A stretch of DNA of 50,739 nucleotides from Clostridiales bacterium. GTDB taxonomy: Bacteria > Bacillota > Clostridia > Oscillospirales > Oscillospiraceae. Positions 23,521-31,914 of the stretch are shown piece by piece. Made by a program: the position numbers and the translations under genes. How positions within the stretch are numbered: the stretch's first letter is position 1; each line of letters opens with the position of its first letter. Below the pieces are notes generated by a model that was given only the letters and a program-made list of their open reading frames with translations, was not told the DNA's origin and did not search any database. The DNA is taken from assembly GCA_018374635.1 (NCBI GenBank), contig JAHAEW010000012.1, positions 1 to 50,739 on the forward strand, given 5' to 3'.

Positions 23521-23848
23521 CGCCGTACTACCCAAGCGGGCCGCCCGCTGCCGCCTGATCCTCGAGACCCTCGGCAACCGTGAGCTCACGGCCAGCGAGA
23601 TCACCGAGGAGCTCGTCGCGGCCGGCCGGATCCCGTACTTCAACCGCAACTACGTCGCCCCGCGGCTCACAGAGCTGAAGGAGATCGGGATCCTCACGAC
23701 GGTCGGCCGCCGTAAGGCCACCCGCTCGGACGCCACCGAGGCCGTGTGGGCCAGAGCGGAGCCTTCAGGCCCCACGGGCCAGACGGCCGCAGCCTACGCA
23801 GACAACCCGACCGAGGCCGAGCAGATGACGTTCGGATCGGCCACCTGA
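23480..23848 (+). CDS. Winged-helix-like phage protein
   Basis: 122 aa. Residues 20-80 look like a winged-helix DNA-binding domain: LILETLGNRELTASEITEEL, then YVAPRLTELKEIGILTTVG and RKATRSDATEAVW. Probably a small regulator or replication accessory protein. The ribosome site AAAGGAGG and the first 41 nt lie inside the methylase gene, so the two are coupled and poly-G slippage upstream could also alter its expression (inference). Confidence 0.7.
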   Translation: MNQTTKETRRRSYDAVLPKRAARCRLILETLGNRELTASEITEELVAAGRIPYFNRNYVAPRLTELKEIGILTTVGRRKATRSDATEAVWARAEPSGPTGQTAAAYADNPTEAEQMTFGSAT

Positions 23849-23865
23849 GAGAAAGGAGAAACCCC

Positions 23866-24237
23866 ATGAACGAACAGAACCAGCGCGACAGCATCATGTC
23901 GATGGCCCGCGGCGCCTTCGAGGAGCGCGTCGACTATGAGATGGACAAGGTGATCCAGAACATACTCGACCCCAACACGAAGGCCACGGCCAAGCGCAAG
24001 ATCACCCTCACCATCGAGCTGACCCCGGACGACGAACGCCGCACCATCGGCGTCTCCGTGACGGCCAAGTCTACGCTCGCGGCCACCAACCCCGTCGCCA
24101 CGGCCCTCTATGTCACCTCTGACGGCAACGGCGAGCTCGTCGTCGCCGAGATGGTGCCGCAGGTGCCCGGCCAAATGAACATGGACGGCACGCAGCAGGA
24201 GGCCCCGAAGCTCCTGAAGCTCGTCCAGCACGCATAA
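23866..24237 (+). CDS. Phage 'replication terminator'-type protein
   Basis: 123 aa. Matches my memory of small phage proteins labelled replication terminator protein: GAFEERVDYEMDKVIQNI, then NTKATAKRKITLTIELTPD and EMVPQVPGQMNMDG. That label rests on homology only; the true role is unclear. AAAGGAG before the ATG. Placed with the following gene in many Firmicute prophages. Confidence 0.6.
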   Translation: MNEQNQRDSIMSMARGAFEERVDYEMDKVIQNILDPNTKATAKRKITLTIELTPDDERRTIGVSVTAKSTLAATNPVATALYVTSDGNGELVVAEMVPQVPGQMNMDGTQQEAPKLLKLVQHA

Positions 24238-24270
24238 CAACCCACAACACAGAACAAGGAGGACAACACA

Positions 24271-24984
24271 ATGCTCGCAAAAATGATCGACAAAATCGTC
24301 AGCCTGAAGGAGACCAAGATCTTCGAGATCGGCGGCCAGACCTACGCCGACGCATCCCTCACCCGCATCCCGCCACACGTCGACCGCCCCGACTGCATCA
24401 GCGTCAGCGGCCTCGATAGCATCTGCAAGCTGATCCGCACCGAGCTCGAGAAGGTCGGCACGACCATCATGGTGCAGGTCAAGAGCAACGACACCGTCGA
24501 GGTGATGACCACCTACCTGAGCGACTTCTCCCGCAACACGCTCTACCGCGCCAAGGCTGACGCCCCGGGCCTGTACACCGGCTTCAGAGGACGCGAGGTA
24601 GCTCTGATCGAGCTGCGGAGCCTCTGCATCCCTAACGAGGGCACGGCCTACCTGCTCGACCTGCTGAGTCGTATGACCAACGAGAACAGCGTCAGCACCA
24701 ACGACAACGGCGTCACGCAGACCGTCGAGGCCCGTCAGGGCGTCGCCCTCAACGCGCTCGTCGAGATCAAGCCCCGCGTCATGCTGCGGCCGTTCCGCAC
24801 CTTCCTCGAGGTGGAACAGCCCGAGAGCGAGTTTCTGCTGCGCGTGGATCCCGACGAGGGGATCGGCTTCTTCGAGGCCGACGGCGGCATCTGGAAGCTC
24901 GAGGCCAAGAAGAACATCGCCGACTACTTCCTGAAGAACATGGGCGATCTGATCGACGCCGGCAAGGTCGTCGTCATGCAGTAA
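24271..24984 (+). CDS. Phage protein of unknown function
   Basis: 237 aa, cytoplasmic, mixed fold. Notable text: VEARQGVALNALVEIKPRV, LRPFRTFLEVEQPESEF, and FFEADGGIWKLEAKKNI, a pattern I associate with proteins encoded next to the replication-terminator-type gene (DUF2303-like). Start ATG with AAGGAGGACAAC upstream. A terminator-like hairpin follows. Function unknown. Confidence 0.65.
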   Translation: MLAKMIDKIVSLKETKIFEIGGQTYADASLTRIPPHVDRPDCISVSGLDSICKLIRTELEKVGTTIMVQVKSNDTVEVMTTYLSDFSRNTLYRAKADAPGLYTGFRGREVALIELRSLCIPNEGTAYLLDLLSRMTNENSVSTNDNGVTQTVEARQGVALNALVEIKPRVMLRPFRTFLEVEQPESEFLLRVDPDEGIGFFEADGGIWKLEAKKNIADYFLKNMGDLIDAGKVVVMQ

Positions 24985-24991
24985 ATGGAGC

Positions 24992-25021
24992 GCCGGGCGG
25001 GCTCCGGCCCGCTCGGCTTTT
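24992..25021 (+). terminator. Hairpin with short T-run in the early block
   Basis: GCCGGGCGGG / CCCGCTCGGC with a 6-nt loop and four T. It may end or attenuate the early transcript before the SprT-like gene, whose Shine-Dalgarno follows at once. Confidence 0.6.
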
Positions 25022-25038
25022 CTGAAAGGAGCAGCACC

Positions 25039-25815
25039 GTGAAAGAATACGAAACCCTCACCCGTGAGAAGGTCGACGTCGTGCCCTTCGGCTGCGGTAT
25101 GCCGGAGACCCACCTGATGCAGGACTGGAGCGACAGGACGCTCGACCTGATCCTGAACGGGCCCACCATCAACGGCATCAAGAAGGACGAAGTGCGGGCC
25201 ATGCTGCGCGAGACCTACACGGCCCTGAAGCAGTACGAGAAGATCGGCCCGATGGCCTCGCCCTTCATCAACGACCCGACAGCCATCGTGGCCCGGGCCT
25301 TCTCTGAGCTCTACCCCGGCGTCGAGTACGTCGCGCAGTACGTCCCCGACCTGCGGGACGAGACCAATGGCACCGCCTACGGCCTGACCATCTTTCCCGA
25401 CGACGGCAGCACGCCGATCGTCTGCATCTCGGCCGAGGCGCCCATCAGCGCCGCCCCTGAGCTGCTGGCGCACGAGCTGGCCCACGTCGCCACCCCGGAG
25501 GACACGGAGCACGGTGAGAGCTGGAGCGCAGCGTCGGAGGCCATATTCAAGAAGTACAACGAGCTCCTCGACACCATGATCCCCGACGAGCCTGAGCCCA
25601 TCCTCTCGCCCCACCAGCCCGGAGACGGCGGGATCCTCACCATGCCGCTGCGCGATAACGTCCCGGAGCCTCCGACGGACGACTGGCAGCTCACCACCTG
25701 CCCCGTCTGCGGCGCTGAGTGCTGGCAGACAGACACGGCCCGCCGGATCCTCGCACTGGAGCCCGACGTCCGAACCGCCTGCACAGCCTGCGCGCTGAAG
25801 GGGCTCGGAAAATAA
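25039..25815 (+). CDS. SprT-like zinc metalloprotease
   Basis: 258 aa. The zinc-protease motif HELAHVATPEDTEHGESW carries the HExxH pair plus a third histidine, as in SprT/Spartan-like proteins. The C-terminus holds a zinc ribbon (CPVCGAECW ... CTAC), also a SprT habit. SprT-like enzymes cut proteins cross-linked to DNA; in a phage this might clear blocks to replication (inference). Start GTG at 25039 with AAAGGAG upstream; codons further upstream overlap the hairpin. Confidence 0.78.
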   Translation: MKEYETLTREKVDVVPFGCGMPETHLMQDWSDRTLDLILNGPTINGIKKDEVRAMLRETYTALKQYEKIGPMASPFINDPTAIVARAFSELYPGVEYVAQYVPDLRDETNGTAYGLTIFPDDGSTPIVCISAEAPISAAPELLAHELAHVATPEDTEHGESWSAASEAIFKKYNELLDTMIPDEPEPILSPHQPGDGGILTMPLRDNVPEPPTDDWQLTTCPVCGAECWQTDTARRILALEPDVRTACTACALKGLGK

Positions 25816-25830
25816 TACTGGAGGTAATAC

Positions 25831-26049
25831 ATGAACAACGAAAGAAACAACACGACGGCCGGCGGGATCGGCTTCTGCGGCCTTCTCGCCGTCGCCTTCA
25901 TCGTCCTGAAGCTCACCGGCGTCATCAACTGGAGCTGGCTGTGGGTACTGGCCCCGATCTGGATCCCGACCGCCATCACCCTCGCCATCATCGTGATCGT
26001 GCTCGTGGCCATACTGGTCAGAGAGCTGACGAAGGGAGGCCGCCCGTGA
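25831..26049 (+). CDS. Small membrane protein, two predicted helices
   Basis: 72 aa. Two hydrophobic segments (about 12-30 and 37-63) with a short loop and a positively charged end (RELTKGG). Resembles small phage inner-membrane proteins of unknown role. GGAGG before the ATG; stop overlaps the MazG-like start. Confidence 0.7.
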   Translation: MNNERNNTTAGGIGFCGLLAVAFIVLKLTGVINWSWLWVLAPIWIPTAITLAIIVIVLVAILVRELTKGGRP

Positions 26050-26411
26050 TGACCACGGAGGAACGCCGGGCCCTGCTGGATCGTGCGATCACGGCCTACG
26101 GCGCGCCGGCACAAATGGACATGGCCGTCGAGGAGATGGCCGAGCTGACCAAAGCCCTCTGCAAGGTGAAGCGCGTGAGCTGCGCCGCAGAGGCCAAGGC
26201 TGCGCTCGAGAACGCGGTCGAGGAGATGGCAGACGTCCAGATCATGCTTGACCAGCTCCGCATCATCTTCCACCGATCCACCGAGGAGGTCGAGGAGGCG
26301 AAACTGGAACGGCTGAAAAATCGTCTTGACGGCCGAAACAACTGGCGGGACTCCAGCCTCCACAAGTGGATTGAAAATCAATTTTCAGCAGGAGGTGACG
26401 GCCATGAATAA
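26049..26411 (+). CDS. MazG-like nucleotide pyrophosphohydrolase
   Basis: 120 aa, all helical. The metal-binding pattern EExxE...ExxD is seen as MAVEEMAELTKAL followed by AVEEMADVQIML. Such phage MazG-like proteins hydrolyse (d)NTPs or lower ppGpp to keep the host metabolism favourable. Starts by overlap with the membrane protein gene; overlaps the methylase gene by 8 nt. Confidence 0.82.
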   Translation: MTTEERRALLDRAITAYGAPAQMDMAVEEMAELTKALCKVKRVSCAAEAKAALENAVEEMADVQIMLDQLRIIFHRSTEEVEEAKLERLKNRLDGRNNWRDSSLHKWIENQFSAGGDGHE

Positions 26412-27786
26412 ACCACAGCCGCAGACCGGCCCCGAGATCGAGGAGTACAGCACCACGGCCACGCCGAAGGCATACGCCGGCAGCGTCCCCGTGTTCTGTG
26501 CACACGACGCCATCGTCCCGCTGAAGGATCTGCGGCCCAATCCAAAGAACCCCAACCAGCACCCGCCGGAGCAGATCAAGCTCCTCGCCTCTATTATCAG
26601 AGCGACGGGCTGGCGCGCCCCGATCACTGTCAGCAAGCGCAGCGGGCTCGTCACAAAAGGCCACGGCCGCCTCATGGCCGCGCAGCTCGACGACCTGACC
26701 GACGCCCCGGTCGACTATCAGGACTACGCAAGCGAGGCCGAGGAGCTGGCCGATCTGACGGCTGACAACCGCATCGCGGAGCTCGCCACCACTGACAACA
26801 AGATGCTCGCCGAGGTTTTCGCCGACATCGACACCGGCGAGATCCCGTTCATGCTCAGCGGCTACACCGAGGACGACTACGGCAACATCGTGACGGCCCT
26901 CTCTGAGGCGCTGCACACCAAGGAGCCGAGCAGCGACCCCGACGCCGAGATCCCGGCCCCGGCCGCGCCGGTCACACAGTACGGCGATCTCTGGATCCTC
27001 GGCCGGCACCGCGTCCTCTGCGGAGACTGCACCCGGCCGGAGGATCGCGCCCTGCTGCTCGACGGCAACAAGCCTGAGATCCTGCTGACCGACCCGCCCT
27101 ACTGCTCGGGCGGCAGCAAGGAGTCGCAGAAGTCGACCGGCAGCATCGGCACCGAGAGAAAGAACGGCAAGGCCCCGAAGATCGCCAACGACATCCTCAG
27201 CACACGCGGCTACCAAAACCTGATCCGCGGCGCACTCACCGACATCCCATGCCTCTACGCCTACATCTTCACCGACTGGCGTATGTGGGTATATCTGTTC
27301 GACCTCGTCGAGGCGGCCGGCTTCGGCGTCAAGTCTGAGATCGTATGGGACAAGGGCACGCCGGGCATGGGCGTCGGCTGGCGCTCGCAGCATGAGCTCA
27401 TTCTGTTCGGCGCCAAGGCTGCCACCCACTTCGACGGCCACAAGGGCTACGGCAACGTCCTGAGCATCTCCCGCTCCGGGAATGAGCTGCACCCAACACA
27501 GAAGCCCGTCGAGCTGCTGGAGAAGCTGGTCGACAACACGGACTTCGCCACGGGCGTCTATGATCCCTTCGGCGGCTCCGGCACGACACTCTCCGCCTGC
27601 GAGGCATACGGGCAGCCTTCCTACATCATGGAGCTGACGCCAGCCTTCACGGACGTGATCGTCAAGAGGTACATCAGAATAACAGGAAAGACAACCGTGC
27701 GCTGCGTCCGTCAAGGCCGAGAGCTACCGCGCGAGGAGATCGCCGCGATCTTCGAGCCTGACGAGGAAGGAGGTGAGCAGGAGTGA
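26404..27786 (+). CDS. ParB-like nuclease domain fused to DNA methyltransferase (beta class)
   Basis: 460 aa. Residues about 25-170 form a ParB/sulfiredoxin-type domain (LRPNPKNPNQHPPEQI, TKGHGRLMAA). The remainder is a SAM-dependent N6-adenine/N4-cytosine methylase with the catalytic DPPY at LLTDPPYCSGG and the SAM loop YDPFGGSGTTLSA at the C-terminal side, an order typical of the beta class. Common in Firmicute phages as a solitary methylase. AGGAGGTGA sits 8 nt before the ATG. No restriction partner is seen nearby. Confidence 0.9.
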   Translation: MNKPQPQTGPEIEEYSTTATPKAYAGSVPVFCAHDAIVPLKDLRPNPKNPNQHPPEQIKLLASIIRATGWRAPITVSKRSGLVTKGHGRLMAAQLDDLTDAPVDYQDYASEAEELADLTADNRIAELATTDNKMLAEVFADIDTGEIPFMLSGYTEDDYGNIVTALSEALHTKEPSSDPDAEIPAPAAPVTQYGDLWILGRHRVLCGDCTRPEDRALLLDGNKPEILLTDPPYCSGGSKESQKSTGSIGTERKNGKAPKIANDILSTRGYQNLIRGALTDIPCLYAYIFTDWRMWVYLFDLVEAAGFGVKSEIVWDKGTPGMGVGWRSQHELILFGAKAATHFDGHKGYGNVLSISRSGNELHPTQKPVELLEKLVDNTDFATGVYDPFGGSGTTLSACEAYGQPSYIMELTPAFTDVIVKRYIRITGKTTVRCVRQGRELPREEIAAIFEPDEEGGEQE

Positions 27787-27798
27787 CGCCCTGACATA

Positions 27799-28296
27799 AT
27801 GAGCGAGAAGCCGATCACACAACGGATCAAGGACAGGCTCGCGGCCTACACCGCCATGCTGAGGGACATCGACAACCAGCTCGAACGCCTCGACCGCATG
27901 GAGATGACGATGGCATCACCGCCCGGCCCTGATCTGACAGGTATGCCACGCGGATCCGGCACACCATCCGACCGCACCGGCATGATGGTGGAGCGGAAAA
28001 TGGAGCTCGAGGAACAGATCGACCGGCTCAAGGCCGAGGAGAAGCAGGAGCGCAACGCCATCGAGGGCCTGATCCTCCAGCTCTCCGACCCCGACGAGCG
28101 CGCCGTCATCCGGCTGCGCTACTTCGACCGGGCTGACTGGGAGAGCACCTGCGGCGTCCTGTTCGGTGATCGGCGGGACTACGTCGACAGAGTGGACGCC
28201 TACCAGAACAGGACATACAAGATCCACGGCCGCGCCCTGCTCAACCTCGCCGCCGTGCTGGACGAGCTGGAGCCCCTGCCTGAGCTGCGGCAGTAA
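27799..28296 (+). CDS. Late transcription regulator, sigma-like (ArpU/RinA/DUF1492 type)
   Basis: 165 aa. A long coiled coil (LEEQIDRLKAEEKQERNAIEG) is followed by a region-4-like DNA-binding part: PDERAVIRLRYFDRADW and DAYQNRTYKIHGRALLNLA. Proteins of this design stand at the early/late border of many Gram-positive phages and switch on the packaging genes. The ATG has no close Shine-Dalgarno; the AAGGAGGTGA is 25 nt upstream and the previous stop 12 nt upstream, so coupled translation is likely. Phased repeats and a promoter follow at once. Confidence 0.78.
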   Translation: MSEKPITQRIKDRLAAYTAMLRDIDNQLERLDRMEMTMASPPGPDLTGMPRGSGTPSDRTGMMVERKMELEEQIDRLKAEEKQERNAIEGLILQLSDPDERAVIRLRYFDRADWESTCGVLFGDRRDYVDRVDAYQNRTYKIHGRALLNLAAVLDELEPLPELRQ

Positions 28297-28340
28297 AACG
28301 CAGTAAAAGGAACAAAAGGGAAGTAAAAGGAATTGAAAAG
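28291..28340 (+). repeat. Five 10-bp phased repeats upstream of the late promoter
   Basis: Consecutive 10-mers share an AGTAAAAGG-like core: CAGTAAAACG, CAGTAAAAGG, AACAAAAGGG, AAGTAAAAGG, AATTGAAAAG. The 10-bp period puts them on one face of the helix. The first overlaps the regulator stop codon, the last contains the -35 box. Likely binding sites for the regulator or an UP-like element. Confidence 0.65.
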
Positions 28341-28362
28341 CAGTAGCGCCCCGTGCTATTCT
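28333..28362 (+). promoter_or_regulatory. Candidate late promoter, extended -10
   Basis: TTGAAA (28333-28338), 18 nt, TATTCT (28357-28362) preceded by TGC. It would start a transcript near 28370 through the packaging and structural genes, with a terminator at 28454-28492 in its path. Confidence 0.65.
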
Positions 28363-28453
28363 ATATCCTGCAAAAGACCGCCGGACACACGGGCAACGCC
28401 GTGACAATTCCGAGCGGCTGACCAGAGGAAAACCGAATAACAACCGACGGCAA

Positions 28454-28492
28454 GAGGCCGACGGGCGAACCAACGCCCGCCGGTCTCTTTTT
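28454..28492 (+). terminator. Terminator ahead of the late genes
   Basis: Arms GAGGCCGACGGGCG and CGCCCGCCGGTCTC pair with one wobble and one mismatch, followed by five T. It lies between the late promoter and the first late gene, so late expression may need antitermination or readthrough. Confidence 0.75.
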
Positions 28493-28514
28493 GCATATTC
28501 AGGAGGTGACAATA

Positions 28515-29174
28515 ACGGCAAAGGCAACTATCACCATGCAGGTCGAAAACTTCCAAAAGCTCATGGACACTGTCGCGCAGATCGACGAGCAGGGCCGCAA
28601 GGCCGTGAAGGCCACCGTCCGCGACGTCAAGGCCAGAGCGCCGAGCTGGATCGCTCAGGAAGTCACATCGGTCTACAACATCAAGAAGGGCGAGATCACC
28701 CCGTCCGGCAAGAACAGCAGCAAGCCGAAGAAGATGGCGGGCAGCGTCAACGTCTCGGGAGAGACCATCGAGGAGCTGACCATCACCTACTCCGGCCGGA
28801 TGCTCACCCCTGTGCACTTCGGCATGACACCAAAGACCGCACCGCCGGGCAAGAGCTACACGCTGCGGATGCAGGTGGTCAAGGGGCAGAAGAAGGTCAT
28901 CGGCCGTTACCTGAACACCCGCACCCCGGGCGGCCCGTACTCCGAGCGATCGCACAACATCCTCATGGGGACGGGCAACACCAAGGCCGGCGGCGTCAGC
29001 GCCATTCCATTCCAGCGAATGAGCCGGACGCGCACCGACATCAAGAAGTTCACCACCATCTCGGTGCCCTCCATGATAACCAGCGAGCGCACCAATGAGA
29101 AGATAATGACCCGACTCCAAGAGGAGACGGCCAAGCGCCTCCAGCACAACCTCGACCGAGCTCTCGGGAAGTAG
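28515..29174 (+). CDS. Minor tail protein Z-like / tail completion protein
   Basis: 219 aa. Basic N-terminal half with VKARAPSWIAQEVTSVYNIKKGEI, resembling prophage minor tail protein Z (GpZ-like) that caps the tail tube. Its position before the terminase genes is unusual for a tail gene, so the call is tentative. No ATG stands near the strong AGGAGGTGA site: ACG is 8 nt after GGAGG (28515) and ATA 5 nt after (28512); the first in-frame ATG is at 28536 without any site. I use ACG, as in three other phage genes. Confidence 0.6.
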   Translation, partial: TAKATITMQVENFQKLMDTVAQIDEQGRKAVKATVRDVKARAPSWIAQEVTSVYNIKKGEITPSGKNSSKPKKMAGSVNVSGETIEELTITYSGRMLTPVHFGMTPKTAPPGKSYTLRMQVVKGQKKVIGRYLNTRTPGGPYSERSHNILMGTGNTKAGGVSAIPFQRMSRTRTDIKKFTTISVPSMITSERTNEKIMTRLQEETAKRLQHNLDRALGK

Positions 29175-29417
29175 CCCACAGCGGCCCGCAGGGCGCCCAC
29201 CACGGCGCCATGCACCGAGCCCGGCCCCACACCGCCAGACGCGCACAGAGCGCGCCACAGCGCCGCGCAGACGCCTCCACGGCCACGCGCAGCGCCGCAA
29301 GGTACTGTGACGGGCCTCTCTGGCCTGCGGTGCTGGCGAGCCCAAAAAACGCGCAGCCGGGAAAAATTTTTTTCGGGCCGTTTCGTTTCGCCCGAGCGGC
29401 AGAAAGGAGGGAACGCC
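29175..29417 (+). other. Candidate cos region upstream of the terminase genes
   Basis: No gene supported. The part at 29330-29400 contains GCGCAGCCGGGAAAAATTTT and GGGCCGTTTCGTTTCG, which recalls the AAAATTTTCCG...GGCGTTTC text next to lambda cosN. A lambda-type small terminase with its HTH is encoded immediately downstream. The exact nick site cannot be placed by eye. Confidence 0.45.
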
Positions 29418-29993
29418 ATGCCGAACCCAACCAACAACAAGCTCGTCGACAGCAAGACCATCGCGGCCCTGTTCGACATGACGCCCCGCCGAGTGCAGCA
29501 GCTCACCAAGGATGGCGTCATCGCCGCGGTCAAGGAAGGCAACGCCAACCGCTATGACCTGCTGCCGACGATCCAGAGGTACATCCGATACCTGACGGCC
29601 AAGGCCAACGGCCGGGAGCCGTCGAAGAAGGACAGCGAGATCGAGGGCCGGCGTCTGGAGGCTGAGGCTGACCTCAAGCGCAGCAAGGCAGACATCGCCG
29701 CCCTCCAGCTCAGTGAGCTCGAGGGCACCATGCACCGCAGCGAGGACGTCGAGGCTGTGATGACCGACCTCGTCTACAATATCAGGTCGATGCTCGTGGC
29801 CCTGCCCGGCCGTCTGGCCGTCGACGTCACCGGCGCAGCAACACCCGCCGAGGCGTCTGAGATCATCCGCACAGAGGTCTACAAGATCCTGACGGAGCTG
29901 GCCGGTTATAAATACGATCCCGAGGTGTACGCCCGGCGAGTAAGGGATCGGGAAGGCTGGAGCGAGCAGCTCGCCGATGACGCGGACGACTAA
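29418..29993 (+). CDS. Terminase small subunit (Nu1-like)
   Basis: 191 aa. The N-terminal HTH (LVDSKTIAALFDMTPRRVQQLTKDGVI) is the MerR-like DNA-binding domain of lambda gpNu1; a coiled coil (EIEGRRLEAEADLKRSKADI) leads to a C-terminal part that should bind the large subunit. It recognises the packaging site, probably in the gap just upstream. AAAGGAGGGAACGCC sets the ATG. Overlaps the large subunit gene by 17 nt. Confidence 0.88.
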   Translation: MPNPTNNKLVDSKTIAALFDMTPRRVQQLTKDGVIAAVKEGNANRYDLLPTIQRYIRYLTAKANGREPSKKDSEIEGRRLEAEADLKRSKADIAALQLSELEGTMHRSEDVEAVMTDLVYNIRSMLVALPGRLAVDVTGAATPAEASEIIRTEVYKILTELAGYKYDPEVYARRVRDREGWSEQLADDADD

Positions 29994-31899
29994 AAAAGCC
30001 GCCGCGAAGCTCAATACCGCCATCGCCGGAGCGGTCAAACGCTTCGCCCCACCTGAGAGCCTGACCGTGGACGAGTGGGCCGACAAGCACCGCCGCCTCT
30101 CCCCGGAAAGCTCAGCCGAGGCCGGCCCGTGGCGTACCAAGCGCACCCCGTACCTCGAGGAGCCCATGCGGGCCTTTACGGATCCGAAGGTGCACAAAAT
30201 AGTCATGGTGGCCGCTTCTCAGGTCGGCAAGTCTGAGCTCGAGCTCAACATCATCGGCTACATCATCGACCAAGACCCCGGCAGCATCCTCTACGTCCAC
30301 CCGACCATCGACGACGCCCGGAAGTTCAGCCGCCTCCGCGTGGCCCCTATGATCCGCGACAGCAAGCCCCTGAAGGCGAAGGTGCACGACGTCAAGGCCA
30401 AGGACAGTGGCAACACAATCCTCCAGAAGTCGTTCCCGGGCGGGATGCTCACCCTGACCGGCTCCAACAGCGCCTCGGCTCTGGCCTCCACGCCTGCCCG
30501 CTATATCATCGGCGACGAGCGCGACCGCTGGGCGACCAGCGCCGGCACCGAGGGCGACCCGTGGGCGCTGGCCGAAGCACGTCAGGCCACATTCTACAAC
30601 GCCAAGGCGGTCGAGGTCTCCACCCCGACCATCAAGGGCAACAGCAACATCGAAACGAGTTTTTACCAAGGCACGCAGGAACGCTGGTGCCACCGCTGCC
30701 CCGAGTGCGGGGAGTACAGCGAGATCGTGTTCGACAATATTCACTTCGACCCGGAGGCCAAGAGGATCCGCGGGAAAAAGTCGTGGAGCCTCAAGAGCGG
30801 CGTCTCGTGGAGCTGCCCGGACTGCGGCTGCCTGATCCCCGAGGACGCCATGCGAAAGCAGCCTGCCAAGTGGATCGCCGACAACCCGGACGCCTACAAG
30901 AAGGGCGTCCGTTCTTTTTGGCTCAATGCCTTCTCGAGCCCGTGGACTCCGTGGGAGAAAATCGTCCTCAAGTTCCTCGACGCCAAGGATGACCCGCAGC
31001 GCCTCAAGGTCGTCTACAACACCCTGCTCGGCCAACTGTGGGAAGATCGCGGCGACCTCGAGGACGAGGACACCATGCTCGCCCGCCGTGAGGACTACGG
31101 CACCCGCCCGGACGGCACCCCTGTGGAGCTGCCTGACGGAGTGCTCGTGCTGACCTGCGGCGTCGACACTCAGGACAACCGCCTCGAATACGAGGTAGTC
31201 GGTCACGGGAAGTACGGCGAGACGTGGGGCGTCGTCAAGGGCTACATCATGGGCCGGCCAGACACCCCGGAGGTCTGGCAGCGGCTCGATGACGTGGTCG
31301 ACCACGTCTACAAGTTCAAAAACGGCCGCGGCCTGAAGATCTCCATCACCTGCGTCGACTCCGGCGGTCACTTCACCCAAGAGGTCTATGAGGCGTGCCG
31401 GGCCCGCGTCGGCAAGCGCGTCTTTGCCATCAAGGGCAAGGGCGGCGACGGCATCCCCTTCGTCTCGCCCCCAAGCAAGGTGCCGATCCGCGACAACAAG
31501 CGGATCACCTGCTGGCTCTACACCATCGGCGTCGACGCCGGCAAGGCGACGATCATGGCTAATCTGAAGGTGCAGGAGCCCGGGCCAAAATACTGCCATT
31601 TCAACCGGCACCCCGACGCCGGTTATGACCTCAATTTCTTCAACGGGCTCCTCTCCGAGAAGCTGGTGCTCACGCACACGCGCCGCGGCGACCGCTGGGC
31701 GTGGGAGAAGCTGCCCGGGCACAACCGCAACGAGGCCCTCGACTGCCGCGACTACGCCAACGCCGGCCTCAAGATCATCAACCCCGACATGGACGCCATC
31801 GAGCGCCGCCTGCAAGGGCTGGAGGAAAAACCGAAGGCCCCGCAGCAGCGACGGCAGAGGCAACGGCACAACCGGGCCGACGCCTTCGACGACTGGTAA
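29977..31899 (+). CDS. Terminase large subunit (GpA family)
   Basis: 640 aa. Motor and nuclease that cut and pump phage DNA into the prohead. Adenine/phosphate loop MVAASQVGKSELELN (Lys85), Walker B-like IIGDERDRW, two zinc-type clusters (CPECG and CPDCG), and the C-terminal nuclease with acidic residues (CGVDTQDNRLEYEV). This is the lambda gpA/GpA family, which goes with cos packaging. Starts inside the small subunit gene. Confidence 0.96.
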   Translation: MTRTTKKAAAKLNTAIAGAVKRFAPPESLTVDEWADKHRRLSPESSAEAGPWRTKRTPYLEEPMRAFTDPKVHKIVMVAASQVGKSELELNIIGYIIDQDPGSILYVHPTIDDARKFSRLRVAPMIRDSKPLKAKVHDVKAKDSGNTILQKSFPGGMLTLTGSNSASALASTPARYIIGDERDRWATSAGTEGDPWALAEARQATFYNAKAVEVSTPTIKGNSNIETSFYQGTQERWCHRCPECGEYSEIVFDNIHFDPEAKRIRGKKSWSLKSGVSWSCPDCGCLIPEDAMRKQPAKWIADNPDAYKKGVRSFWLNAFSSPWTPWEKIVLKFLDAKDDPQRLKVVYNTLLGQLWEDRGDLEDEDTMLARREDYGTRPDGTPVELPDGVLVLTCGVDTQDNRLEYEVVGHGKYGETWGVVKGYIMGRPDTPEVWQRLDDVVDHVYKFKNGRGLKISITCVDSGGHFTQEVYEACRARVGKRVFAIKGKGGDGIPFVSPPSKVPIRDNKRITCWLYTIGVDAGKATIMANLKVQEPGPKYCHFNRHPDAGYDLNFFNGLLSEKLVLTHTRRGDRWAWEKLPGHNRNEALDCRDYANAGLKIINPDMDAIERRLQGLEEKPKAPQQRRQRQRHNRADAFDDW

Positions 31900-31914
31900 G
31901 GAGGACAGACCACA

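Noticed and set aside
27782..27799. Near-cognate start for the late regulator after AAGGAGGTGA at 27767
   Set aside because: The codon 8 nt after GGAGG is AGT in a frame that stops after five codons, and the regulator frame has a stop at 27784; the ATG at 27799 by coupling is simpler.
29175..29417. Arg-rich reading frame in the gap before the small terminase
   Set aside because: Composition (RARPHTARRAQ-like) is that of non-coding GC-rich DNA and it runs into the terminase gene in the wrong frame.
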